Assembly: GCA_000156295.1 (NCBI GenBank)
Contig: DS999222.1
Location: 204,728-268,727, forward strand
Length of the DNA: 64,000 bases
Direction: 5' to 3'
Source of the DNA: a marine gamma proteobacterium HTCC2148
GTDB taxonomy: Bacteria > Pseudomonadota > Gammaproteobacteria > Pseudomonadales > Halieaceae
Shown: positions 8,847 to 17,720 of the stretch, one piece after another
Numbering within the stretch: position 1 is the first letter of the stretch
Layout: each line of letters starts with the position of its first letter
Notes under the pieces: generated by a model
Databases searched by the model: none
What the model was told of the DNA's origin: nothing
Seen by the model: only the letters and a program-made list of their open reading frames with translations
Position numbers and translations under genes: made by a program

Positions 8847-9647
8847 ATGACAACACCAATTATCCAAATAGAGCCCGGGCAAGTGGTACTGGTAACCGCC
8901 GGTGCCAGCGGTATAGGGCGTTGCATTGCTGAGACCTTTCTCTATCACGGGTGCAACGTGCATGTGTGTGATATCAATGAGGAGGCACTGGGCGACTTTC
9001 TCGCCACTAACGGGTCCGCGGTCGGTACTGTTGCAGACGTTTCAGAAACAGGCCAGGTGGACGCGCTCTTTCAAGAGATCGCTAGCCGATGGGGCCGACT
9101 CGATATTCTTATAAACAATGCCGGCGTTGCCGGTCCTACTGCTCCGGTGGAAGCCATTGAAGACGATGATTGGGACCGCACTATCGCTATCGATCTCAAT
9201 GGCCAGTTCTATATTACCCGGCGGGCAGTCCCGATGTTGAAGCAGTCAGGTGGTGGTTCTATCGTAAATATCGCATCTAACGCCGCGATGTTTGGGTGTC
9301 CTTTACGGTCCCCCTATACGGCTGCCAAGTGGGCCATGATAGGCCTTACCAAAACCTGGGCGATGGAATTAGGCCCCGATAACATCCGCGTCAATGCCCT
9401 GTGCCCTGGTAGCGTGAAGGGGGAACGCATAGATCGCGTTATTGAGCGAGATGCGTCGGAGCGTAATATGTCGATCTCCGCTATTCGCGAGGCCTATGAG
9501 CGGCAAAGTTCAATGCGCATGTTTGTTGAACCGCAGGATGTTGCCAACATGGCGCTTTTCCTCAGTTCAAGCCTGGGGTCTGCTATTTCAGGTCAAGCGA
9601 TCGGTATCGACGGTCACACCGAAGGACTGGCCAACTGGCTAGGCTGA
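8847..9647 (+). CDS. SDR-family oxidoreductase
   Basis: This 266-residue classical short-chain dehydrogenase would reduce or oxidise an alcohol/ketone with NAD(P). The cofactor loop reads TAGASGIG near the N-terminus (Ala in place of the first Gly of the usual TGxxxGxG). The NNAG motif, the Ser region (NIASNAAM) and a YxxxK catalytic pair (YTAAK) are present. The Asp in VCDIN after strand two favours NAD. ATG 8847 is preferred over the TTG at 8829 because the Rossmann strand then starts at the usual distance. An MDR gene follows after 18 bases, so the two are probably co-transcribed. The substrate is unknown. Confidence 0.88.
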   Translation: MTTPIIQIEPGQVVLVTAGASGIGRCIAETFLYHGCNVHVCDINEEALGDFLATNGSAVGTVADVSETGQVDALFQEIASRWGRLDILINNAGVAGPTAPVEAIEDDDWDRTIAIDLNGQFYITRRAVPMLKQSGGGSIVNIASNAAMFGCPLRSPYTAAKWAMIGLTKTWAMELGPDNIRVNALCPGSVKGERIDRVIERDASERNMSISAIREAYERQSSMRMFVEPQDVANMALFLSSSLGSAISGQAIGIDGHTEGLANWLG

Positions 9648-9665
9648 ACAGGTTTAGGATTGAGT

Positions 9666-10652
9666 ATGAATGCATTCTGGTTTGAAGCTTTTGGTGATGC
9701 AGCAGGTTCGCTGATTTCAGGAGCGCAGCCCAAACCCAAGGCCGAACAGGGACAAGTACTGGTAAAAATTTCGACCACTGGCATAAACCCTTCTGATGTT
9801 AAAAAGCGCGCAGGTGCTTTTTCGAACCTGCTCGACGCTGGTCTGGTTATTCCTCACAGTGACGGTGCTGGGGTGATCGAGTCTGTCGGCGAGGGCGTCG
9901 AGGAATCCCGGGTTGGTGAACGTGTCTTTGTCTATCAAGCACAGTATGGCCGACGTTTCGGTACAGCGGCGGAGTATGTGGCGGTAGACAGCATAAGAGC
10001 GCCAAGGCTGCCCGATACCGCCTCTTTTGAAGTGGGAGCCTGCATTGGTATTCCCATGATGACGGCGCATCGTTGCGTGTTCGCCGATGGCGGCGTTCGA
10101 GGTAAAAACATTCTCGTCACCGGGGGTGCGGGGAGGGTGGGTTATTACGCTATTCAGCTTGCCAAATGGGGTGGCGCCAACGTAGTTGCAACGGCCAGCA
10201 ATCCTGCAGACAAAGCCACTTGTCTTAAAGTGGGGGCAGACTTTGTGGTTAATCATCGGGAAAGCGGGTGGGGAGATGCGGTGCTGACCCTTATTGAAGA
10301 TGAGAAGATTAATCGTGTGGTGGATGTTGAATTTGGGGCTAATTTACCCGAGTTGCTCAACTGCCTTGCGACAGGGGCGACCATAGCGACCTACTCATCG
10401 ACTCAGGTCCGTGAACCCAAGCTTCCTTTCCTGCAAATGATGTTTATGGATCTCACGATTCGGATGGTCATTGTTTATGCCATGCCTGAAGAGGCTAAAG
10501 CCCAAGCCATAGATGATATCTGTCATTTATTGGACAGCAGTACATTGCAACACAGGGTGGCCCACTGCCTGCCTTTTGAGGAAATGGTGAGGTCACATGA
10601 GTTGATAGAGCAGGGCGGGTTTAGTGGTTGTGTGGTGGTGTCCGTACCCTAG
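9666..10652 (+). CDS. Quinone-reductase-like zinc-independent MDR oxidoreductase
   Basis: This 328-residue member of the medium-chain dehydrogenase/reductase superfamily is of the NADPH:quinone oxidoreductase (Qor) type. It shows the N-terminal GroES-like fold (STTGINPSDVKKR, IPHSDGAGVIESVGEGV) and a Rossmann motif (VTGGAGRVGYYAIQLAKWGGA). There is no cluster of zinc-binding Cys as in zinc alcohol dehydrogenases. The start at ATG 9666 follows an AGGA at good spacing. It is likely in an operon with the SDR upstream. Its stop overlaps the stop of the convergent hydrolase gene within a shared CTAG. Confidence 0.88.
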   Translation: MNAFWFEAFGDAAGSLISGAQPKPKAEQGQVLVKISTTGINPSDVKKRAGAFSNLLDAGLVIPHSDGAGVIESVGEGVEESRVGERVFVYQAQYGRRFGTAAEYVAVDSIRAPRLPDTASFEVGACIGIPMMTAHRCVFADGGVRGKNILVTGGAGRVGYYAIQLAKWGGANVVATASNPADKATCLKVGADFVVNHRESGWGDAVLTLIEDEKINRVVDVEFGANLPELLNCLATGATIATYSSTQVREPKLPFLQMMFMDLTIRMVIVYAMPEEAKAQAIDDICHLLDSSTLQHRVAHCLPFEEMVRSHELIEQGGFSGCVVVSVP

Positions 10653-12721
10653 GGCAAACGCTGATAGCGCTGGAAAAATTGCCAGAATAAATCCATGCCC
10701 CATCGCTGGTCGCTAGCCTCTGGCTGCGGGCACAGAGGTTGCCCGGGTAGTGATTCTTGCTGGGCAGCTGTGACACAACTGGCGGATATTTGCGTGATGC
10801 GCTGACCGCGCCATTCGTGACCAGCTTCAGGGTCCATGCAACTAGCCACTTCCTGGCCGCTGTTGGGACAGTTTGTATAAGCAGAACAAATTAATCCGTT
10901 GGCTTCGCTAATTGCGGTGCGCCAGGTCTCGATCTCGTTACCGCAGTTCATCGCGCCGGCCCAGTCTTGCGTGTTCTTCGCAGCAGACGTGTAAATCCAA
11001 CCGTCGCTTGTCGCCGTTCCATCGTGGCCGACACCATCGTCTTTTTCTCCGTAGAGATGAAGCATAGGCAAGCCTGACGCCGGGCCACAGGTGTGCCCCG
11101 GTGGCATTTGATAGATGCTCACACCAATCGCAGCAAATCGTTTGGGGTGATCGCAGCCCAGGCGCATGGCCATGCCCCCCCCATTGCTGTTGCCAACGAT
11201 GTAATATCGGCTGGCATCAGTATTGAACTCCCGGGTCACTTCATCGAGTACTTGCAGTAGAAATCCGCTGTCATCGTTGCAGCTGGTCCAGGCACAATGG
11301 TTGCAGCTACCGCAGTCGGGAGGACAGGGGTACTTCAGCCGGTCGTCAGTGCAGTGCGGCCCTGCTTCGGTGGGAGTGAAGTTGCTGGTCTCATCGTTCC
11401 AGGTGCTGATCAGGTAAGGTTCCACCGTTGAGTCATCGCCAATAACTCCCTGGAAATGCGAGCCCTGAGGGTAAACGATAATGTAACCGTTCTTTTTGGC
11501 ATGTGCGTTAAGGTCGTAGCTAGTTGCAAACCCCGTCGCGGTAGAGCCAAGACCATGCAGGCCCATGACAACAGGCAGCGGCGTGTCGCCGTGCCCATCA
11601 GGCACATAAACAAAATATTCTCGACTCACGCCATCAAATTGTAGGCTGCGCCGAAGCAGGTGTCGCTGATTTCCCTGTTTGAGAAACTCGTTCACATGGC
11701 TGGCGACATCGCTCTGGTAGCATTCCGGGTTGGGACCGAAGTGGCCACAATCGCCGCTAATGTTAATGACCTCAAATCCCAGTGCTTCTGCCAACTCGAG
11801 GTTCGGGCCAGGAATGACAGTCATGTCAGACTCGAAAACAACGGCTAAAGCGCTGATGTGGTGCAATTGTGATAGTCGCTTTGCAAAATCCTCGCGGTTC
11901 CTGCGAATATCATGGCTCAGCAAGGCCCTGGTTTGGCTGGCTCTATCAATGAGTCGCTCCTTACTGCGGTGCCGACGCATTGCATCAAAGCGGGATTCGA
12001 AAGTCCCTTCATCCAGCTCGCGGTTGACGTAATCGGGAGTCCAGAACAGCAGCGTATCCATGGCACTTATCACATCAGTTACTCGCGCAATTTCTTGCGG
12101 GCTATCAAGTGGGCTGTCCAGGGCCGTCATCCAGCCTCGCTCCTTCACATAGTCGTAAAAGGTAGGCCACGGACTTGCTTCAATGGGTACGAAGTGAGAG
12201 GCAAATTCGGGGTGCATCATCATCCATTCATATACCTGGTGCCCGCCCATTGAGGCTCCCACTACGGCATGGATGTGCTCCAATCCCAGTTCTTCCAAAA
12301 GCAGTCGATGTTGCGCATTGACCATGTCCCGTATAGTGAACTCAGGGAAGGGCACCTGTCGGCTATTAGAGGGTGAAGAGGAAACACCGTTGCCAAACGA
12401 ATCAATAGCAATGACCTGATAGTGGTGAGTGTCCACGATGCCGCCGGGCCCCAAATAGCCATAGTCGAAAAGGGCCTTTGAATCTCCGTTATGCCAGCTA
12501 GGCATCAAGACTATGTTTGAGGCTTCCTCATTGCGCTTCCCATACACCCGGAAGCTCACCTGGCAGTCGAGAATTTCCTCGCCATTTTCCAATGCACAGC
12601 GGCCAAGCTCGATAGACTGCAGTTCGCCTTCTGCCCGGGTTGAAACCGCTGCGAAGGTGACAACCGCCGTCAAAAAAGACCGCGCGCAATAGCGCCTGAC
12701 AGTTACCCAGTTCGCGGCCAT
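10649..12721 (-). CDS. Two-domain exported alpha/beta hydrolase fusion (MetX-like plus PHB-depolymerase-like)
   Basis: This protein of about 690 residues joins two hydrolases. The first half (to about residue 350) resembles homoserine O-acetyltransferase-like alpha/beta hydrolases, with nucleophile motif GASMGG, an Asp in ESDMTV and a His in DCGHF. The second half (about 360-690) resembles LpqC/feruloyl-esterase or polyhydroxybutyrate depolymerases, with oxyanion HGLGS, nucleophile GNSNGGG and a late AGHEW His; it is Cys-rich, as in exported enzymes. A hydrophobic N-terminal segment (FLTAVVTFAAVSTRAEG) suggests export. ATG 12721 is chosen because an AGGGA lies 8 bases before it; ATG 12727 is also possible. 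The substrate is probably an ester or polyester, by inference. Confidence 0.8.
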   Translation of the reverse strand: MAANWVTVRRYCARSFLTAVVTFAAVSTRAEGELQSIELGRCALENGEEILDCQVSFRVYGKRNEEASNIVLMPSWHNGDSKALFDYGYLGPGGIVDTHHYQVIAIDSFGNGVSSSPSNSRQVPFPEFTIRDMVNAQHRLLLEELGLEHIHAVVGASMGGHQVYEWMMMHPEFASHFVPIEASPWPTFYDYVKERGWMTALDSPLDSPQEIARVTDVISAMDTLLFWTPDYVNRELDEGTFESRFDAMRRHRSKERLIDRASQTRALLSHDIRRNREDFAKRLSQLHHISALAVVFESDMTVIPGPNLELAEALGFEVINISGDCGHFGPNPECYQSDVASHVNEFLKQGNQRHLLRRSLQFDGVSREYFVYVPDGHGDTPLPVVMGLHGLGSTATGFATSYDLNAHAKKNGYIIVYPQGSHFQGVIGDDSTVEPYLISTWNDETSNFTPTEAGPHCTDDRLKYPCPPDCGSCNHCAWTSCNDDSGFLLQVLDEVTREFNTDASRYYIVGNSNGGGMAMRLGCDHPKRFAAIGVSIYQMPPGHTCGPASGLPMLHLYGEKDDGVGHDGTATSDGWIYTSAAKNTQDWAGAMNCGNEIETWRTAISEANGLICSAYTNCPNSGQEVASCMDPEAGHEWRGQRITQISASCVTAAQQESLPGQPLCPQPEASDQRWGMDLFWQFFQRYQRLP

Positions 12722-13143
12722 GAACATGTCCCTAAATAATCGTAATGAGCAGTGTATTAATACAGGTTATCTTCGCGCTGTCCACGATATATCGGCACCT
12801 TTGGGCATTGCGAAGTGTTATCTATGGATGAGCTTTTCTGTGGTGTAGCCGAATTATTTTCGCGTGAACGATGATTGATTTTTGTCCAAGATATCGCCAC
12901 GCGAAACTAATAAAACCAGCGTTGAAGTAATGCCCGATTTTCGCTCTCGTCTGGAGAAATTCTACCTCGAGGTATTCCCTGTAAAGAAGGTCTAGGCGCA
13001 ACTGGAACAGTTGCCTCGGTGTGGTTATCTGGGACTGCCGGGCGCAGTGGATTGCATGAGACTGTTTCGCACTTCCTGAGCGTTGGAGTTGGTCAGCGCG
13101 GCGGTAAATTAATATGTCCAAGTAATGAGCGGAGAATAACGCA

Positions 13144-14295
13144 ATGAATGAAAACCAATTTATCAGCGCCTTGACTATCGGCCCCCGGGTGCGCAAATCA
13201 CCTTTTTTCGATGCGACTCTCGCCGCCGGCGTAAAGTCTTTTACCGTATATAACCATATGTATTTGCCAACCAGCTACGGTGACCCGTTGCAAGAGTACT
13301 GGGCCATGGTGGAGGGCGTCACCCTGTGGGACGTTTCATGTGAACGGCAGATTGAAGTGAGTGGGTCGGATGCGATTGAGTTCACCCAGTTGTTAACGCC
13401 CAGGGATGTTGCAAGCTGTCCAGTGGGACGGTGTCGCTATGTGGTGTTCACTGACCATGATGGCGGCGTAATTAACGATGCCATCATGTTGCGTTTGGAA
13501 GAATCTCGTTTCTGGCTTTCACCGGGAGACGGCGACGTGCTGTTGTGGGCTCAGGGAGTAGCCGCCCGCAGTGGCATGGATGTAAAGCTCACCGAGCCCG
13601 ACGTGTCGCCGCTGCAATTGCAGGGACCATTGGCGCCAAAGGTAGCACGTAAGCTTTTCGGGGATGTGGCTGTTGAAATGGGGTACTACCATCTGCATGA
13701 GCTTGAACTCAATGGCATTCCACTGGTGCTCAGTCGAACAGGTTGGAGTGGCGAGTTGGGCTATGAAATTTATCTTCGCGACGGTAGTCGTGGAACGGAA
13801 TTGTGGGACCTGGTAATGGCGGCGGGCGAAGAGTTTGGTATAAAGCCGGCCTGTCCTTCGGCCATGCGAACTATAGAAGGAGGAATACTGTCTTACGCCT
13901 CGGATATCACCCGCGAGGACACACCGTTCACTATCGGTATGGAGCGCTTGCTGGACCTCGATAAATCGCAGGACTACATCGGTAAGGCTGCATTGCAGCA
14001 GATAGCAAAAGAAGGCACGCCCCGTCGCCTTGTGGGCATAGAAATCGATGGCGACCCTATCGGCGGCAATGACCGTTTCTGGGACGTTTTTGAGAACCAG
14101 GACAAGGTTGGCCACCTTACCCGCTGTGCCTGGTCGCCAAGGCTGGAGCGGAATATCGGGTTGGTCAACTTGCCCACTGAGTTGGCCGAGCCGGGGACTG
14201 CGCTGAAGGTGCAAACTCTGGACGATCTCCGTGACGGTATTGTGGTGGCCTTACCTTGGTTCAAGTCAATCACCAAGATCCCCGACGATTTATAG
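13144..14295 (+). CDS. DmdA-like GcvT-family protein
   Basis: This 383-residue protein belongs to the aminomethyltransferase (GcvT) fold family, which uses tetrahydrofolate. The motif order TVYNHMYLPT, LWDVSCERQ, LLTPRDV, GGVINDA, FWLSPGDGD, EPDVSPLQLQGP closely follows dimethylsulfoniopropionate demethylase DmdA as I remember it, more than glycine-cleavage T protein. DmdA moves a methyl group from DMSP to THF. Whether this protein uses DMSP or another methylated compound cannot be decided here, so no symbol is given. A GGAG lies 8 bases before the ATG. The gene stands alone, with 416 bases of non-coding DNA upstream and a bidirectional terminator downstream. Confidence 0.8.
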   Translation: MNENQFISALTIGPRVRKSPFFDATLAAGVKSFTVYNHMYLPTSYGDPLQEYWAMVEGVTLWDVSCERQIEVSGSDAIEFTQLLTPRDVASCPVGRCRYVVFTDHDGGVINDAIMLRLEESRFWLSPGDGDVLLWAQGVAARSGMDVKLTEPDVSPLQLQGPLAPKVARKLFGDVAVEMGYYHLHELELNGIPLVLSRTGWSGELGYEIYLRDGSRGTELWDLVMAAGEEFGIKPACPSAMRTIEGGILSYASDITREDTPFTIGMERLLDLDKSQDYIGKAALQQIAKEGTPRRLVGIEIDGDPIGGNDRFWDVFENQDKVGHLTRCAWSPRLERNIGLVNLPTELAEPGTALKVQTLDDLRDGIVVALPWFKSITKIPDDL

Positions 14296-14352
14296 TATGG
14301 CGTTAGTAGCACGGCTTCATTAGAGCGGGCTAAGCACCTTTAAGTCCGCCAA

Positions 14353-14380
14353 AAAAAACCCGCCTCTTGGCGGGTTTTTT
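14353..14380. terminator. Bidirectional terminator between convergent genes
   Basis: A 6-bp GC stem (CCCGCC 14359-14364, loop TCTT, GGCGGG 14369-14374) is flanked by eight A and six T. It can end transcripts of both the DmdA-like gene and the convergent fatty acyl-CoA reductase gene. Confidence 0.85.
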
Positions 14381-14395
14381 GTCACTTTTTTCAGT

Positions 14396-16381
14396 TTAGA
14401 AGTGCACGCCCTTCATCAGTGCGGCAAGTGCGACCTGCTCATTCGAGGCCTCAACTTTCTCAACCTTTTTGTCACCGCGCGCGGCAGCAGAGTCATTGAA
14501 CATGCGAAATACAACGTTCATTACAACTTCGGTGAACTTGGGTGCGACTGCGGTCATGACCTGCAGATAGACGCCCAGCGGCGAAGCTATGCGCTTGGGC
14601 TTCTTGATAACCGCCTCAACCACCATGTCGCCGGCCTCATCAGGCGTCAGGACAGGCATTGAATCGTAGACGCTGGTTGCCTCGATCATCGGTGTGCGAA
14701 CGAGTGGCATGTTGATGGTCGTGAAGCGCACGTTAAGATCGGAGTACTCTACAGCTGCGGCACGGGTCCAGGCATCCAGCGCTGACTTTGATGCGACATA
14801 AGCAGAGAAACGCGGACTGGGTGTGAGCGCACTAATGGAAGACATATTGATAATGTGGCCGGTACCGCGCTCAGCCATTGAAGGTAGCAGCCCCATGGTG
14901 AGGCGGATAGCGCCAAAATAATTGATCTGCATGGTGCGCTCGAAATCGTGGAAACGATCGTAGGAAAGCTCCAGTGAACGGCGTATGGAGCGGCCAGCGT
15001 TGTTGAGCAAAATATCGATGAACCCGTGGTTCTCCAATACCTCGGCAACCAGGCGGTCGCAATCAGCAAGGTCCGATACGTCGGCCTGGTAAATGGTGGC
15101 AACGCCGCCAACTGTGGCGATCTCCGCGGCAGTCTCCTCAAGTTTCTCTGCACTGCGAGCGACCAGCAGCACATGTGCTCCGGCTTCTGCAAGGCGCAAG
15201 GCAGAGGTCTTGCCGATACCTGACGAGGCACCTGTGATTAGTACCACTTTGCCTCCAACATTGCCTTCCAGCGAATGGTCCACAAAGAGGTCTGGGTCCA
15301 GGTTACGTTCCCAGTAGTCCCAGATCACTGGCGCGTAGTTTTCCAGTTCGGGGCATTTGATACCGCTGCCCTTGAGCGCGCGCTCGGTATCACGGTTATC
15401 GTAGCGAGTTGGATAGTTCATGAACATGGTTACCGAATCTGGTAGACCCATGTCTGCGAGCAGTGTACTGACAATTCGTTTTACCGGGGGCAAGCCAGAA
15501 ACCGCCTCGCGCACGAACTTTGGAATAAAATGGAACATTCTCATGTCAAGACGCATGCTGAAGCGCGGCGTGTGACCGGCATCGGCGAACACATTCAACA
15601 GATTTCCCATGCTGTGATGATCGGGGTTGGTCAGGTGAAAGCAGCGCCCTTCAAGATTCTCCTGGTGAACAATGTGGTCCATCGCGTCCACCACATAGTC
15701 GACAGGTACTACGTTGAACTTGCCGCCCTCAATGCCGATCAGTGGGAACCAGGGTGGCAGGATTCTGCGGATTTTTTGTAAACTCTTGAAGAAGTAGTAG
15801 GCGCCATCAATCTTGTCGATTTCGCCTGTTTCGGAGTGTCCTACTACCATTGCGGGGCGATAAACCCTGAATGGTATCTTGGCCTCGTTACGCACCACGC
15901 CCTCAGAGTCATGCTTGGTAGAGAAGTAGGGGTGCTCCAGGTTTTCTGCCTCTTCGAACATGTCTTCGCGGAAGGTGCCGTTATACATACCGCCTGCTGC
16001 GATGGAGCTGACATGTTCAAAGCAACCCGCTGCGAGAGCCTCTGCCAGCTGCACAGCATGGCGAGTGCCGTCAATATTGGTTTTGGTTTGTTCTTCTGCG
16101 GAGGCGGCCAGGTCATAAATGGCAGCGAAGTGGCAGAAATGTTTGATGCTGCCTTTAAGGTCAGCGATGGTGGCTTCATCAAGGCCTAGCAGCGGCTGAC
16201 GAAGGTCGCCTTCTACGGGTATGAGGCGATCAGAGCCGCTACCGAAGCGCTCTTGCAGGGCTTCAAATTTCTCACGAGATCCAGCCCGGGTTAATACATA
16301 AATATCTCCCTCGCGCTCCTTCAACTTGTCAATGAAGAAACGACCGAGAAAGCCGGTGCCGCCGGTGATGAAGTATGCCAT
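14396..16381 (-). CDS. Bifunctional fatty acyl-CoA reductase (Maqu_2507 type)
   Basis: This 661-residue protein has two fused SDR domains. The N-terminal one is of the extended type (TGGTGFLG at 6-13, catalytic Y152-x3-K156). The C-terminal one is classical (TGASSGIG at 383-390, NNAG at 460-463, Y528-x3-K532). Length, domain order and long stretches of motif (YPTRYD, APVIWDYWERNLDPDLF, INMPLVRTPMI) match the Marinobacter Maqu_2507 reductase, which takes fatty acyl-CoA through the aldehyde to a fatty alcohol, for example for wax esters. An AraC regulator lies upstream in the same direction, and an acyl-CoA ligase that could supply its substrate is divergent. Confidence 0.92.
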   Translation of the reverse strand: MAYFITGGTGFLGRFFIDKLKEREGDIYVLTRAGSREKFEALQERFGSGSDRLIPVEGDLRQPLLGLDEATIADLKGSIKHFCHFAAIYDLAASAEEQTKTNIDGTRHAVQLAEALAAGCFEHVSSIAAGGMYNGTFREDMFEEAENLEHPYFSTKHDSEGVVRNEAKIPFRVYRPAMVVGHSETGEIDKIDGAYYFFKSLQKIRRILPPWFPLIGIEGGKFNVVPVDYVVDAMDHIVHQENLEGRCFHLTNPDHHSMGNLLNVFADAGHTPRFSMRLDMRMFHFIPKFVREAVSGLPPVKRIVSTLLADMGLPDSVTMFMNYPTRYDNRDTERALKGSGIKCPELENYAPVIWDYWERNLDPDLFVDHSLEGNVGGKVVLITGASSGIGKTSALRLAEAGAHVLLVARSAEKLEETAAEIATVGGVATIYQADVSDLADCDRLVAEVLENHGFIDILLNNAGRSIRRSLELSYDRFHDFERTMQINYFGAIRLTMGLLPSMAERGTGHIINMSSISALTPSPRFSAYVASKSALDAWTRAAAVEYSDLNVRFTTINMPLVRTPMIEATSVYDSMPVLTPDEAGDMVVEAVIKKPKRIASPLGVYLQVMTAVAPKFTEVVMNVVFRMFNDSAAARGDKKVEKVEASNEQVALAALMKGVHF

Positions 16382-16451
16382 TTTAAGGTTCCTGATTTTT
16401 GTGGTGGATTGCAGAAAGTTTAGTTGATTCTGGTAATCTCACCATTGCGAT

Positions 16452-16461
16452 AATTTGCAAA
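16452..16461. promoter_or_regulatory. AATTTGCAAA element before the acyl-CoA reductase gene
   Basis: A 10-base element containing the palindrome TTTGCAAA lies 71 bases before the reductase start. The identical 10-mer recurs at 17641-17650 before the acyl-CoA ligase and AraC genes. It may be a shared binding site; this is inference from the repeat alone. Confidence 0.35.
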
Positions 16462-16479
16462 CCGTAGGGGCAGGAATTT

Positions 16480-17556
16480 TCAGTGGGCGCTAATGTGCTT
16501 CTTGCGATAGTCCTGGGGCGTTAGCCCGGTCCATTTTTTGAAGGCGCGGTGGAAGGTACTGCTATCCGAGAAACCCATCAGCTCCGATAGTTCTGATGTG
16601 GTGTATTGGGCAGAGCTTAAATAGCCAATCGCTGCGTCCCGACGACAATGATCCTTGATCTGCTGGAATGACGTTTGTTCTTCACGCAAACGGCGGTGCA
16701 AGGTAGGTGTCGTCATGTAGAGGCGTTCTGCGACCTCCTGCAGACCAGGCAAAGGACGCTGGAAATCATTGCCAATCAGGTTGCGAATACGTATCGCCAG
16801 GCTGTGCTCTTCTGGACTGATGCGAAACAGCTCGGCCGGGTAGGTCGCGAGCATGGCATGCAGCGACTCCTCGCTCTGGACAATGGGAAAGCTCAGGAAT
16901 CGGCGGTGAAAAGCAAATGCGTCGCGCTCACTGCCGAAACGAACTGGGGCGCCAAATACCTCACTGTAATCCTTCCCCGCCTCTGCTCTCTCAGTCATTT
17001 CCACGCTGATCAGATCAATGAAGCTGCCGACGAACCAGCCGCAGACCCGGTGCCACATAGCCATGGACAGGATTCTTCCAGTCATGCCTGGCAACCAGTG
17101 CAGGTACTCCATACTGAAATTTTCAGGAGAAGAGAGAGTGCGGTCGGTGTCTCTGGCAAATACGAACCGACAATAAACGGTGTCGCCATCTTCTTCTATG
17201 AGGAAGGTTTCGCCCTGTTCTTGCAGTCGCTTGAAGTAAATTGACGCCCTCTGCAGGGCCTGGGCCAGGTCTTTGGCATGAAGCATGGCCTGAAACATCA
17301 TGCGATAAGCGCTGAAACTTCGCGTATCGTCAGGGTCGGCGATATTGCCAGGGATGGAATCCTGAATTTTGTGAATCAGGTGGATAAAAAGGCGGCCGTA
17401 GTCCTCTACTGAGATGCGGGCATCTGCCACCGCTTTTTCTTCCATTAGCACCAATGGAAGTTTGAGTGCCCTGAGTTCCTCTTTGAGCTCCGCGGGTTCC
17501 ACGGGCGCCAGGCGCAGCATAGATTGCGCGTAATGAAGAGGAATGGTGTTGGCCAT
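16480..17556 (-). CDS. AraC-family transcriptional regulator
   Basis: This 358-residue regulator has an N-terminal ligand-sensing domain of the arabinose-binding-like type (found in OruR-like regulators) and a C-terminal AraC double helix-turn-helix (LYMTTPTLHRRLREEQTSFQ, then ELSELMGFSDSSTFHRAFKKWTGLTPQDYR at the end). It lies between the fatty acyl-CoA reductase and the acyl-CoA ligase, so it probably controls one or both. Related regulators often sense fatty-acid-type ligands, but the ligand is not shown by sequence. Short identical TTTGCAAA elements lie on both sides of the gene. Confidence 0.88.
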   Translation of the reverse strand: MANTIPLHYAQSMLRLAPVEPAELKEELRALKLPLVLMEEKAVADARISVEDYGRLFIHLIHKIQDSIPGNIADPDDTRSFSAYRMMFQAMLHAKDLAQALQRASIYFKRLQEQGETFLIEEDGDTVYCRFVFARDTDRTLSSPENFSMEYLHWLPGMTGRILSMAMWHRVCGWFVGSFIDLISVEMTERAEAGKDYSEVFGAPVRFGSERDAFAFHRRFLSFPIVQSEESLHAMLATYPAELFRISPEEHSLAIRIRNLIGNDFQRPLPGLQEVAERLYMTTPTLHRRLREEQTSFQQIKDHCRRDAAIGYLSSAQYTTSELSELMGFSDSSTFHRAFKKWTGLTPQDYRKKHISAH

Positions 17557-17640
17557 GGACTAAACTCCTGAACTGTCGCCATTCTACTGTTATGGGTATG
17601 TTGGGCAAGTGGAGAAACTGATGCAAAATCCCGTCAGTCG

Positions 17641-17650
17641 AATTTGCAAA
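17641..17650. promoter_or_regulatory. AATTTGCAAA element between AraC and acyl-CoA ligase genes
   Basis: This is the second exact copy of the 10-mer seen at 16452. It lies in the divergent promoter, 85 bases before the regulator start and 71 bases before the ligase start. Confidence 0.35.
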
Positions 17651-17720
17651 GTCTCGCTGATGCCCGCCCGATGAGCTTAAACTAGACTGCACACTTATCC
17701 ACCTGATACGGAAAACAGCC

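Noticed and set aside
12822..13196. 124-codon minus-strand frame before the DmdA-like gene
   Set aside because: Overlaps the DmdA-like start and lacks protein-like composition; 12728-13143 holds no convincing gene.
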